Below are positions 7,142-16,300 of a DNA stretch of 26,915 nucleotides, in pieces (the first letter of the stretch is position 1; each line of letters starts with the position of its first letter). The stretch is from Rhodobacter sp. (GTDB lineage Bacteria; Pseudomonadota; Alphaproteobacteria; Rhodobacterales; Rhodobacteraceae), in NCBI GenBank assembly GCA_013824045.1, contig PNND01000453.1, positions 1-26,915 on the forward strand. The letters are read 5' to 3'. The notes under the pieces are model-generated. The model did no database searches. It was not told where the DNA came from and saw only the letters and a program-made list of their open reading frames with translations. Position numbers and translations under genes: made by a program.

Positions 7142-7820
7142 GGGACGCAGGCTCGCCTCGTCCCCCTGTCTGGCCGGCAAAATTGCTCCCAATGGGTTCG
7201 ACCCGCTGGCCGTGGACCCAGAACAGGCACGGGACGTTGCGCGCTGGCGCCGCGTGGAACGCGTCCGCCTGCGTGCGGCACGGGACGCGCTGAGCGTAGC
7301 AGACCGGCAAGCGGCAGGTGTCGCTCTATCCGCGCATTTGCGTCACTTGCTGGCCCAGCAGCTTTCCGGGGCGGTGGGACTGACCCTGTCTGCCTACTGG
7401 CCGATCAAGGGCGAACCCGATCTGCGCGACCTCATGGCGGATTTGCACGGCAGGGGCGTGACCCTTGCGCTGCCGGTGGTCGAGGTGAAGGCCGCCCCGA
7501 TGGTCTTTCGCCGTTGGATGCCCGGCATGGCCATGGTGCGGGGCGACTGGAACATCCCCGTGCCGCCGCCCGATGCCGAAACACTGACGCCCGATATCGC
7601 CCTTGCCCCGCTTGTCGGATGGGACGGGGCGGGCTTTCGGCTGGGCTATGGCGGGGGCTACTTTGACAGGACACTTGCTGCGCTGTCGCCGCGCCCGTTC
7701 ACCATCGGCATTGGCCTGCAATCCGCGCGCCTTGCCACGATCTTTCCCCAACCCCACGACATCGCGATGGACGTCATCCTGACCGAGGCCGGGGTTCAGT
7801 TCCACCGCGAGGGGCCATGA
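7134..7820 (+). CDS. 5-formyltetrahydrofolate cyclo-ligase family protein
   Basis: This is a 228-residue protein whose C-terminal half has the family motif Gly-Tyr-Gly-Gly-Gly-Tyr-Phe-Asp-Arg preceded by Asp-Gly-Ala-Gly-Phe-Arg-Leu. An N-terminal basic helix rich in Arg is seen at about residues 35-60. Canonical members convert 5-formyl-THF to 5,10-methenyl-THF using ATP. About 35 extra N-terminal residues with a Ser-Pro-Cys segment precede the fold, so it may be a specialised paralogue rather than the housekeeping enzyme. The start at 7134 overlaps the hemerythrin stop; the in-frame ATG at 7113 is possible but lies deeper in that gene. Its end overlaps nnrS by ATGA. Its place in an NO-response operon is unexplained. 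Confidence 0.85.
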   Translation: MPEGRRLASSPCLAGKIAPNGFDPLAVDPEQARDVARWRRVERVRLRAARDALSVADRQAAGVALSAHLRHLLAQQLSGAVGLTLSAYWPIKGEPDLRDLMADLHGRGVTLALPVVEVKAAPMVFRRWMPGMAMVRGDWNIPVPPPDAETLTPDIALAPLVGWDGAGFRLGYGGGYFDRTLAALSPRPFTIGIGLQSARLATIFPQPHDIAMDVILTEAGVQFHREGP

Positions 7821-9022
7821 CCACATCCACCGAACAGATGCGCGCCTGGACAGGGCCCGCGATCCTGACCTATGGCTTTCGGCCCTTTTTCTTTGGGGCT
7901 GGGGTCTGGGCCGCCTTGGCAATGGTGCTTTGGGTGCCGATGCTGTCGGGCGATCTGACCTTGCCCGCCGCCTTTGACCCTGTGTCATGGCATGCGCATG
8001 AATTCCTGTTCGGCTATCTGGGGGCCGTCATCGCGGGATTCCTGCTGACCGCAATGCCGAACTGGACCGGACGGCTGCCGATTGTCGGTTGGCCACTGGG
8101 CGGGCTGTTTGCCATGTGGCTGATCGGACGGGCGGCGGTGGCGGTGTCGCTGTATCTGCCGCCGCTTGGCGTGGCCCTGGCTGACCTGGCCTTACCCCTG
8201 GCCCTTGCCGCCGTGATCGGACGGGAAATCGTGGCAGGCAAGAACTGGCGCAACCTGATCGTGCTGGCGATGCTGGGCGTGCTGATCCTGGGCAATGCCG
8301 TCTTTCATTGGGAGGCAGCGCGGGGCGACTATGCGGCGGGGGGCTACGGCCTGCGCATCGGCCTTGGGGCCGTGATCATGATGATCGCGGTGATCGGGGG
8401 GCGGATCGTGCCGTCCTTCACACGCAACTGGCTGGCAAAGCGCGCCCCCGGGCGTCTGCCGGTGCCGCCGATGCAACGCTTCGACAAGGCGGCGCTGCTG
8501 GTTCTCTTGCTGGGATTGCTGGCCTGGGTTGCCTTGCCTGACCATGCCATGACGGCAATCCTGTTGCTTCTGGCGGGCGGGCTACACCTTGTCCGGCTGG
8601 CCCGTTGGGCGGGCGATCGGACCCTTGCCGAGCCCTTGGTCGCCGTCCTGCATCTGGGCTACGCCTTCCTTCCGCTGGGGGCCGTGGCGATTGCAGCCGA
8701 AATCCTGATGCCCGGGTCGCTTGGTATGGCATCCGCACAGCATCTGTGGATGGGAGGGGCGGCGGGTCTGATGACGCTGGCGGTGATGACGCGGGCCACG
8801 CTGGGCCATACCGGGCAGGCGTTGACCGCCGGGCCGGGGACGGTGGGCATCTATGCCGCCCTTGTCGGGGCAGTGCTGGCCCGCCTGGGGGCGGGCATCT
8901 GGCCAGATCAGGCGCATCTGCTGCACACGGTGGCCGGGGCAGGGTGGATAGCGGCCTTCGGCGGCTTTACCCTTTTCTATGGCCCGCTGCTGCTGCGCCT
9001 GCCTGCAGCCAAGCGGATATAG
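7817..9022 (+). CDS. nnrS: NnrS family heme-copper membrane protein
   Basis: The 401-residue protein is almost entirely hydrophobic, with about 12 membrane helices. It has the family hallmark Trp-His-Ala-His-Glu-Phe-Leu-Phe-Gly-Tyr at about residues 58-67 followed by Leu-Leu-Thr-Ala-Met-Pro-Asn-Trp-Thr-Gly, and a second conserved segment Met-Thr-Arg-Ala-Thr-Leu-Gly-His-Thr-Gly near residue 330. NnrS proteins bind heme and copper, are induced by NO and protect cells, probably by limiting dinitrosyl-iron damage. The ATG overlaps the cyclo-ligase stop as ATGA, which marks translational coupling. Presence in an NsrR-led cluster is typical. Confidence 0.93.
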   Translation: MTTSTEQMRAWTGPAILTYGFRPFFFGAGVWAALAMVLWVPMLSGDLTLPAAFDPVSWHAHEFLFGYLGAVIAGFLLTAMPNWTGRLPIVGWPLGGLFAMWLIGRAAVAVSLYLPPLGVALADLALPLALAAVIGREIVAGKNWRNLIVLAMLGVLILGNAVFHWEAARGDYAAGGYGLRIGLGAVIMMIAVIGGRIVPSFTRNWLAKRAPGRLPVPPMQRFDKAALLVLLLGLLAWVALPDHAMTAILLLLAGGLHLVRLARWAGDRTLAEPLVAVLHLGYAFLPLGAVAIAAEILMPGSLGMASAQHLWMGGAAGLMTLAVMTRATLGHTGQALTAGPGTVGIYAALVGAVLARLGAGIWPDQAHLLHTVAGAGWIAAFGGFTLFYGPLLLRLPAAKRI

Positions 9023-9027
9023 GGATC

Positions 9028-9693
9028 GTGGGCTGGCTGGAATTTGCCGCGGCCTATGCCGCGTTCTTCATAACCCATTCCCTGCCGGTGCGCCTCCCCT
9101 TGCGACCGATGTTGCAGACAGCACTTGGGCCGCGCGGCTTTACCGTGGCCTATTCCGCCCTGTCTCTGGCCGCGTTGGCATGGCTCATCGTTGCAGCGGG
9201 CCGGGCGCCTTTTGTGCCGCTGTGGAGCTGGTCGCCCTGGCAGATCTATGTGCCGCTGGTGGCCATGTTGCCGGTTTGCCTGATCCTCGCGCTGGCCATC
9301 GCGCGGCCCAATCCGTTCTCATTTGGCGGCGCGCGGAATGCAAAGTTCGACCCCGCCCGCCCCGGCATCGTCCGTTTGCACCGCCACCCCCTGCTTCTGG
9401 CCCTGGCGCTGTGGGCAACCGCCCATGCCGTACCGAATGGAGATCTGGCGCATCTGATCCTGTTCGGCACCTTCGCCGTCTTTGCCACCCTTGGCACGCG
9501 CCTTGTCGACCGCAGGCGGCAGCGCGAGATGGGAGACACGTGGCAAAAGCTGCGCAGCGAAGTCGCCCGCACACCACTTTGGCCGCCACCCCTGACCGGC
9601 GACGATGCCTTGCGTCTTGTCGCGGGCCTTCTCCTTTATGCCACGCTGATCTGGCTGCACCCGGCTGTGATCGGCGTCAGCCCTCTACCCTGA
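9028..9693 (+). CDS. nnrU: NnrU family membrane protein
   Basis: This 221-residue polytopic protein has about six helices and the NnrU pattern: an N-terminal Phe-Phe-Ile-Thr-His-Ser segment, Arg-His-Pro-Leu-Leu-Leu-Ala-Leu-Ala-Leu-Trp with Ala-His-Ala-Val-Pro-Asn-Gly-Asp in the middle, and a C-terminal hydrophobic pair. The start is taken as the GTG at 9028, five bases after the nnrS stop with a TAGGG-like ribosome binding site, because the reading frame runs back inside nnrS and no ATG lies at the family start. NnrU was named from denitrifiers, where it is needed for NO/nitrite reductase function; its exact role is not settled. It ends the rightward NO module and converges on the FNR-type regulator. 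Confidence 0.87.
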   Translation: MGWLEFAAAYAAFFITHSLPVRLPLRPMLQTALGPRGFTVAYSALSLAALAWLIVAAGRAPFVPLWSWSPWQIYVPLVAMLPVCLILALAIARPNPFSFGGARNAKFDPARPGIVRLHRHPLLLALALWATAHAVPNGDLAHLILFGTFAVFATLGTRLVDRRRQREMGDTWQKLRSEVARTPLWPPPLTGDDALRLVAGLLLYATLIWLHPAVIGVSPLP

Positions 9694-9701
9694 GCGTCAG
9701 G
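9689..9701. terminator. Short palindrome at convergent gene ends
   Basis: CCTGA-GCG-TCAGG forms a 5-bp stem with a 3-base loop that contains both stop codons of nnrU (+) and the FNR-type regulator (-). There is no U-tract on either side and the stem is short, so a bidirectional terminator is only a suggestion. Confidence 0.25.
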
Positions 9702-10395
9702 TTGAAGAATCGTCAATCAGCGGATTGGGCTTGGCAAACCGTTCCAGGTCCGGCTGATCATTTATAGTGATCCGTGTGCCCTCGACTGACACACCATAAG
9801 GCTGCAACCCCTTGAACGCGCGGCTCAGGTTTTCGGGCGTCATCCCAAGGACGGAAGCCAGTCTGCGCTTTTCGAAGTCCAGATCGAAGGCCGCGCTGCC
9901 ACCCGCGCGCTTCTGCTGCCGCAGCAGATAGTTTGCCAGCCGTTCAAGCGAGGATCGGAGCTTGAGGTCCTTCTGGGCCTTGATGACCGACCGATAGCAT
10001 TGCGCAAGTTCCGTCACAATCGCGCGGGCAAAGGTGCCGTCGGCGTCGAAGGTGGAGCGCACGTCCTGGCTCGGGATCAGGACGATCCGGCTTTTCTCCA
10101 GCGTTCTGGCCGACATCAGATAGGGGGCGTTCTTGATCGTGGCAGCAAGGATAAACGTCGAAATCGGCCGTACAGTGGCAAGGCTGGTGTCGCGCCCGTT
10201 CCACTGCGAGAACAGATCGACCGATCCCGACAGGACGACGTGCAGGAAATCACTCGGCTCGCCCTCGCTGATCAATTCGATCTGCGGGGGAAAGTTCTGC
10301 ACGTAAGCTCCCCGCATCAGCGCAAAGAAATTCTCATCAGTCATTCCTGAAAACAGGCCAAGTGCCCGAACTTCGGGGTAATGCTGTTCTGGCAT
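9697..10395 (-). CDS. narR: Crp/Fnr family regulator without cysteine cluster, NarR-like
   Basis: The 232-residue protein has a cyclic-nucleotide-binding-like beta-roll (about residues 15-110), a dimerisation helix, and a C-terminal winged helix. Its recognition helix reads Pro-Glu-Asn-Leu-Ser-Arg (about 187-192). The E-x-x-S-R pattern is the FNR-type readout of TTGAT half-sites. Only one Cys (about 133) is present, so it cannot carry FNR's oxygen-labile 4Fe-4S cluster. In Paracoccus the regulator divergent from narK is NarR, which lacks those cysteines and activates nar with nitrate or nitrite; position and features match. DNR/NNR-type NO sensors are the alternative. The start at 10395 is preferred over in-frame ATGs at 10431 and 10452, since the latter lies in an FNR-type box. 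Confidence 0.8.
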   Translation of the reverse strand: MPEQHYPEVRALGLFSGMTDENFFALMRGAYVQNFPPQIELISEGEPSDFLHVVLSGSVDLFSQWNGRDTSLATVRPISTFILAATIKNAPYLMSARTLEKSRIVLIPSQDVRSTFDADGTFARAIVTELAQCYRSVIKAQKDLKLRSSLERLANYLLRQQKRAGGSAAFDLDFEKRRLASVLGMTPENLSRAFKGLQPYGVSVEGTRITINDQPDLERFAKPNPLIDDSST

Positions 10396-10438
10396 GGCTG
10401 CTCTCTCTTGTCGGTCGACGACAGCATCCATTCGACAC

Positions 10439-10452
10439 TTGATATTTGTCAA
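10439..10452. promoter_or_regulatory. FNR/NarR-type box upstream of narR
   Basis: The sequence reads TTGAT-ATTT-GTCAA, or TTGAC-AAAT-ATCAA on the narR strand, one base from the TTGAT-N4-ATCAA consensus. Its centre is about 50 bases before the narR start. The placement fits autoregulation of narR, or anaerobic activation of it by a resident FNR. Confidence 0.65.
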
Positions 10453-10551
10453 GCGGTGAATTGATCGGCGCAGAATTGCACTTGACCAAGCCCGCTCGCG
10501 CAGCTGACAATTTCAGGTAAGCCATTTATTTCGCAGCACATTTTCAGAGAT

Positions 10552-10565
10552 GTGATCTAGATCAA
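10552..10565. promoter_or_regulatory. FNR/NarR-type box upstream of narK
   Basis: The sequence reads GTGAT-CTAG-ATCAA, one mismatch from TTGAT-N4-ATCAA. Its centre is at 10558.5, so a class II activator at -41.5 would place the start of transcription near 10600 and give a leader of about 50 bases before narK. No convincing -10 hexamer is seen at the matching place, and a small CCCC/GGGG hairpin (10604-10616) would lie in the leader. The site is a good candidate for activation of the whole narK operon. Confidence 0.65.
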
Positions 10566-10648
10566 ACTCTTTGGGCCGCCTTGGCCGCAGGTCTGGTGCC
10601 AATCCCCGCCTTGGGGTGACCACGCCATTCCTGCCGGAGGCCCCAGCC

Positions 10649-13372
10649 ATGCAGTCCCAAGCCACCGCCTCGCGCGCCGATCAGAACCGCGCTCTGGGCC
10701 TCAGCACCATCGCCTTTACCGCCTGTTTCGCGGTCTGGACGATTTTTTCCATCATCGGCGTCGCCATCAAGGGCGAGCTGGGCCTGAACGACACCCAGTT
10801 TGGCCTGCTGGTCGCCACGCCGATCCTGACAGGGTCACTGACCCGCATCTTCCTTGGCGTCTGGACCGAGAAATACGGCGGACGGCTGGTGTTCTCGGCA
10901 CAGATGATCCTTGCGGCTTTGGCCACATGGGCCCTGACCTTCGCCGACACCTACGTCATGTATCTGGTCGCGGCACTGGGCGTCGGCCTTGCTGGCGGGT
11001 CTTTCATCATCGGCGTCGCCTATGTCAGCCGCTGGTACGACGCGGGCCATCAGGGCACGGCGCTGGGCATCTTTGGCGCTGGCAACATCGGCGCGGCGGT
11101 CACCAAGTTCGTGGCCCCCTTCGTCATGGTGGCCTACGGCTGGCAGGGCGTGGCCAACGTGTGGGCCGCCGCCCTTGCGCTGATGGGCGTGATCTTCTTC
11201 GTCTTTGCCAAGGATGACCCGGCGCTGGTCGAGCGGCGCCGGACGGGGGCCAAGGCCCCCGGTCTTGCCCAGCAGTTCGCGCCATTGAAGAACCTGCAGG
11301 TCTGGCGCTTTTCGATGTACTACTTCTTCGTCTTTGGCGCCTTCGTCGCGCTGGCGCTGTGGCTGCCGCACTACCTGATCGACGTCTATGCAGTTGACGT
11401 GCGGACGGCTGGAATGGCGGCAGCCTCATTCAGCCTGTCGGCCTCGCTGTTCCGTGCCTATGGCGGGCACCTGTCCGACAAGTTCGGCGCGCGGTCGGTC
11501 ATGTACTGGACCTTCGGCTTTTCCATGTTGTTCCTGTTCATGCTGTCCTACCCGCCGACCGATTATGTCATTCAGGGCAAGGACGGCGTCATCGCCTTTT
11601 CGACGCAGATGGGGTTTTGGCCGTTCATCGCCACGCTCTTTGCGCTTGGCTTCTTCATGAGCTTGGGCAAGGCGGCGGTGTTCAAGCACATCCCCGTCTA
11701 CTATCCCAACAACGTGGGCGCGGTTGGCGGGCTGGTCGGCATGATCGGCGGCCTTGGCGGCTTTGTCCTGCCCATCGCTTTCGGTGCTCTGCTGGACCTG
11801 ACCGGCATCTACACCTCATGCTTTGCGCTGCTTTTCATTCTGGTCGCCATCGCGCTGACCTGGATGCACCTGTCGATCCGTGCGATGGAACGCGCCGCCC
11901 ATGGCGAGGTTCTGGACCGCCTGCCGCAACTTCCCGAGATGCAGTCGATCCACTCGCCCGAACGCACCACCATGCCCCGCGTGTTGGAGGATTGGCGCCC
12001 CGAAGATCCGGCCTTCTGGGCCGAGAAGGGCCGTGCCGTCGCGCGCCGTAACCTCTGGATCTCGATCCCGGCGCTGCTTCTGGCCTTCTCGGTCTGGATG
12101 GTCTGGTCGATGGTCGTGGCCAAGCTGCCGCTGATCGGCTTTGCCTTCACTCCGGAGCAACTGTTCTGGCTGGCGGCCCTTCCCGCCTTGTCGGGAGCGA
12201 CGCTGCGGATCTTCTACGGCTTCATGGTGCCGATCTTTGGCGGCAGGCTTTGGACCACGCTTTCCACCGCGTCGCTGATGCTGCCTGCCATCGGAATCGG
12301 CTATGCCGTGCAGAACCCGGAAACCCCCTACTTCATCTTTCTGGTGCTGGCGCTCCTTTGCGGTCTGGGCGGTGCCAACTTCGCCTCAAGCATGGCGAAC
12401 ATTGGCTACTTCTTCCCGAAGGTAGAGAAAGGTAATGCCTTGGCGCTGAACGCGGGCCTGGGCAACCTCGGCGTCAGTGTCATGCAGTTCCTCGTGCCGC
12501 TGGTTATCACTGTGGGCGTATTCGGCACCATGGGCGGTGCGCCGCAGAGCGTGGCTGAAACCGGTGCCAGCTTGTGGATGCAGAACGCAGGCTTCATCTG
12601 GGTGCCGTTCATCCTGATCTCGACGGTGGCCGCATGGCTGGGCATGAACGACATCGCCGATGCCAAGGCCAGCTTTGCCCAGCAGTCGGTAATCTTCGGT
12701 CGCACCCATAACTGGCTGATGTGCGTCCTTTACATCGGCACTTTCGGCAGCTTCATCGGCTATTCGGCTGGCTTTCCGCTACTCAGCCGGATCGCCTTCC
12801 CCGATATCAACGCCCTGCAATACGTCTTCCTTGGTCCGCTGGTTGGCGCGCTGTCGCGTGCAGGCACGGGCTGGGTGTCTGACAAGTTCGGCGGCGGGCG
12901 CGTCACCTTCTGGGTGTTCGTGGGGATGATCGTCAGTGTTCTGGCCGTGATCCTGTCACTGCAGGCCGGGTCCTTCGCCGGGTTTTTCGCGGGCTTCATG
13001 GCGCTCTTCTTCTTCACCGGCGTGGGCAACGCCTCCACCTTCCAGATGATCCCGGTCATCATGGGCAAAGAGGTGCCGCGCCTGATGCCACAACTGACTG
13101 GTGTCGACCGTGCCCGCCAGATCGCCATGGAGTCGGGTGGAATCGTCGCTTTCACCAGCGCCATCGGGGCCTATGGCGGGTTCTTCATCCCCAAGGCCTA
13201 TGGGTCGTCGATCGCCATGACCGGCTCACCCGTAGGCGCGCTGTGGCTGTTCCTGATCTTCTATGTGCTGTGCCTTGCCATCACCTGGGCCGTCTACACG
13301 CGCCCCGGCGGGCTTCTCCATGACATCGAGCGCGGCCGTGTGAACCCCGCCGCCGCCCATCCCGCAGAATAA
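10649..13372 (+). CDS. narK: Fused NarK1-NarK2 nitrate/nitrite transporter
   Basis: The 907-residue protein contains two complete 12-helix major-facilitator domains joined by a hydrophilic linker at about residues 410-465. Each half has nitrate/nitrite porter features, such as the Gly-rich Gly-Leu-Gly-Gly-Ala-Asn-Phe-Ala segment in the second half. In Paracoccus the first domain is a proton-linked nitrate importer and the second a nitrate/nitrite antiporter; the fusion lets nitrate respiration start and then run electroneutrally. The ATG at 10649 follows a GGAGG ribosome binding site by 8 bases. A longer in-frame start at 10571 lies next to the FNR box and adds a hydrophilic tail not expected for the family. 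narG follows after 15 bases. Confidence 0.95.
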   Translation: MQSQATASRADQNRALGLSTIAFTACFAVWTIFSIIGVAIKGELGLNDTQFGLLVATPILTGSLTRIFLGVWTEKYGGRLVFSAQMILAALATWALTFADTYVMYLVAALGVGLAGGSFIIGVAYVSRWYDAGHQGTALGIFGAGNIGAAVTKFVAPFVMVAYGWQGVANVWAAALALMGVIFFVFAKDDPALVERRRTGAKAPGLAQQFAPLKNLQVWRFSMYYFFVFGAFVALALWLPHYLIDVYAVDVRTAGMAAASFSLSASLFRAYGGHLSDKFGARSVMYWTFGFSMLFLFMLSYPPTDYVIQGKDGVIAFSTQMGFWPFIATLFALGFFMSLGKAAVFKHIPVYYPNNVGAVGGLVGMIGGLGGFVLPIAFGALLDLTGIYTSCFALLFILVAIALTWMHLSIRAMERAAHGEVLDRLPQLPEMQSIHSPERTTMPRVLEDWRPEDPAFWAEKGRAVARRNLWISIPALLLAFSVWMVWSMVVAKLPLIGFAFTPEQLFWLAALPALSGATLRIFYGFMVPIFGGRLWTTLSTASLMLPAIGIGYAVQNPETPYFIFLVLALLCGLGGANFASSMANIGYFFPKVEKGNALALNAGLGNLGVSVMQFLVPLVITVGVFGTMGGAPQSVAETGASLWMQNAGFIWVPFILISTVAAWLGMNDIADAKASFAQQSVIFGRTHNWLMCVLYIGTFGSFIGYSAGFPLLSRIAFPDINALQYVFLGPLVGALSRAGTGWVSDKFGGGRVTFWVFVGMIVSVLAVILSLQAGSFAGFFAGFMALFFFTGVGNASTFQMIPVIMGKEVPRLMPQLTGVDRARQIAMESGGIVAFTSAIGAYGGFFIPKAYGSSIAMTGSPVGALWLFLIFYVLCLAITWAVYTRPGGLLHDIERGRVNPAAAHPAE

Positions 13373-13387
13373 CGAAAGGACGCTACG

Positions 13388-16300
13388 ATGAGCCACCTTC
13401 TCGACAGATTGAACTTCTTCCAAAGCAAAGAGCTTGAGCAATTCTCGGACGGCTGGGGCCAGACCACACGCGAAAACCGGGATTGGGAAGACGTCTACAG
13501 AAACCGCTGGCGGCACGACAAGATCGTCCGCTCGACCCACGGCGTGAACTGCACAGGGTCCTGTTCGTGGAAAATCTACGTCAAATCCGGCATCGTGACC
13601 TGGGAGACGCAGCAGACTGACTATCCCCGCACCCGGGCAGGCCTGCCGAACCATGAGCCGCGCGGCTGCGCGCGGGGCGCGTCCTACAGCTGGTATCTCT
13701 ATTCGGCCAACCGGGTGAAGAACCCGCTGATCCGGGGCGCACTGATGCGGGCCTGGCGCAAGATGCGCCCCACGACGACGCCGGTCGCCGCCTGGGCCGC
13801 GATCCAGAACGATCCGGTGCTGCGCGCAAGCTATACCAAGACGCGCGGCAAGGGCGGTTTCGTGCGCGCCACCTGGGATGAGGCGACCGAGATCATCGCG
13901 GCGGCCAACGCCTACACCGCCAAGACCTATGGCCCCGACCGGGTGTTCGGCTTCTCACCGATTCCTGCCATGTCGATGGTCAGCTATGCCGCCGGTTCGC
14001 GCTATCTGTCGCTTCTCGGCGGCACCTGCATGTCGTTCTACGATTGGTATTGCGACCTGCCGCCCGCATCGCCGCAGACCTGGGGCGAACAGACCGACGT
14101 TCCGGAATCGGCCGACTGGTACAATGCGGGCTTCCTCATGCTCTGGGGCTCGAACGTGCCGCAGACCCGCACGCCCGACGCGCATTTCTATACCGAGGTG
14201 CGCTATCGCGGCACCAAATCCGCCGTGGTCAGCCCGGATTACTCTGAGGCGGCCAAGTTTGGCGACATCTGGCTGAATCCGCAGGCCGGGACGGATGCCG
14301 CACTGGCGATGGCCATGGGCCATGTGATCCTGCGCGAATTCCATCTGGACCGGCAGGCCGAGTACTTCGAAGACTATGCCCGCAAATACACCGACATGCC
14401 GATGCTCGTCCGGCTTGAGGACCGCGACGGTCACCTCGTCCCCGGTCGCATGCTGCGCGCAGAGGATTTCGACGGAAAGCTGGGCGAAACCAACAACCCC
14501 GACTGGAAAACTGTCGCCTATGACGAAGCCAGCGGCCAGATCGTGGCACCCAACGGGTCTATCGGGTTCCGCTGGGGTGAGGAAGGCAAGTGGAACCTGG
14601 AACAGCGCGCCAAGGGGGCCGAGGCCCAACTGCGCCTGAGCCAGATCCTTGACGGTCACCACGACGAAGTCGTGGGCGTTGATTTCCCTTATTTCGGCGG
14701 CGTTGCCACCGGTGACTTTGTGAAATGCGACCACCCCGAGGTCCTGACCCGCAACATTCCCGCCCGCCGCGTTACACTGGCGGATGGATCACAGGCGCTG
14801 GTCGCCACGGTGTTCGACCTGTTCTGCGCCAACTACGGTCTGGACCGGGGCCTTGGCGGCAAATGGGTGTCCAAGGACTTCAACGACGACAGCCCCTACA
14901 CCCCCGCCTGGGCCGAAAAGATCACCGGCGTCGCGCGCGAAAAGATCATCGCCGTGGCGCGGGAATTCGCGGGCAATGCCGAAAAGACCCATGGCAAGTC
15001 GATGGTCATCCTGGGGGCCGGTCTGAACCACTGGTACCACATGGACATGAACTACCGCGGCATCATCAACATGCTGGTGATGTGCGGCTGCATCGGACAA
15101 GAGGGCGGCGGCTGGTCGCACTACGTGGGGCAAGAGAAACTGCGCCCGCAGACCGGTTGGGCGCCTCTGGCCTTCGCGCTGGACTGGAACCGCCCGCCGC
15201 GGCAGATGAACTCGACGTCCTGCTGGTACGCCCATACCGACCAGTGGCGCTATGAAACCCTGCGGGCCGACGAAATCCTGTCGCCCACAGCACCCAAGGG
15301 TGACTGGGACATTTCCCTGATCGACTACAACATCCGCGCGGAACGCATGGGCTGGCTGCCATCGGCCCCGCAACTGAAGACCAACCCGCTGGAGGTGTCG
15401 AAGGCGGCCAAGGCGGCGGGCAAGGCCATTCCGGCCTATGTGGCAGAACAGCTGAAATCCGGCGCGCTTCAGATGTCCTGCGAAGACCCGGATGCACCGG
15501 AAAACTGGCCGCGGAACCTGTTCGTCTGGCGGTCCAACCTCTTGGGGTCGTCGGGCAAGGGGCATGAATACTTCCTCAAGCATCTTCTTGGCACCGATCA
15601 CGGCGTGATGGGCAAAGATCTGGGCGAGGAAGGCGGCGTGATGCCGAAAGAGGCCGTCTGGCATGACGAGGCGCCCAAGGGCAAGCTTGACCTGCTGGTG
15701 ACCATCGACTTCCGGATGTCCACCACCTGCGTCTATTCCGACATCGTGCTGCCCACCGCCAGCTGGTACGAAAAGGACGACCTGAACACCTCGGACATGC
15801 ACCCGTTCATCCACCCGCTGCAGGCGGCGGTGGACCCGGCATATGAGTCGAAGTCGGATTGGGAAATCTTCAAGTCGATTGCAAAGAAGTTCAGCGAAGT
15901 CGCCCCAGAGGTGCTTGGGGTCGAGACCGACATCGTTCAGCTTCCCCTGCTGCACGACACCCCCGGCGAGTTGGCGCAAGCCCATGTCCGTGACTGGAAG
16001 AAGGGCGAATGTGACCTGATCCCCGGCAAGACCGCGCCGAACTATATCGCGGTCGAACGGGACTATCCCAGCCTTTACAAGAAGTTCACCTCGGTCGGTC
16101 CGCTGCTGGAGAAGCTGGGGAACGGCGGCAAGGGGATCAACTGGGATACCAAGGTCGAGGTTGGCCATCTGCGCGATCTGAATGGGGTGGTGCTGGATGA
16201 GGGCGTCTCGAAAGGGCTGGCCAAGCTGGACACCGCGATCAACGCGGCGGAAATGATCCTGATGCTTGCCCCCGAAACCAACGGCGAAGTGGCCGTCAAG

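Noticed and set aside
8979..9767. A 262-codon plus-strand frame overlapping nnrU
   Set aside because: It is a frame shift of nnrU with Pro/Arg/Cys-rich nonsense composition; nnrU in the other frame shows family motifs.
10461..10474. TTGAT-CGGC-GCAGA as a third FNR box between narR and narK
   Set aside because: Only one half-site matches; the second half has little similarity to ATCAA.
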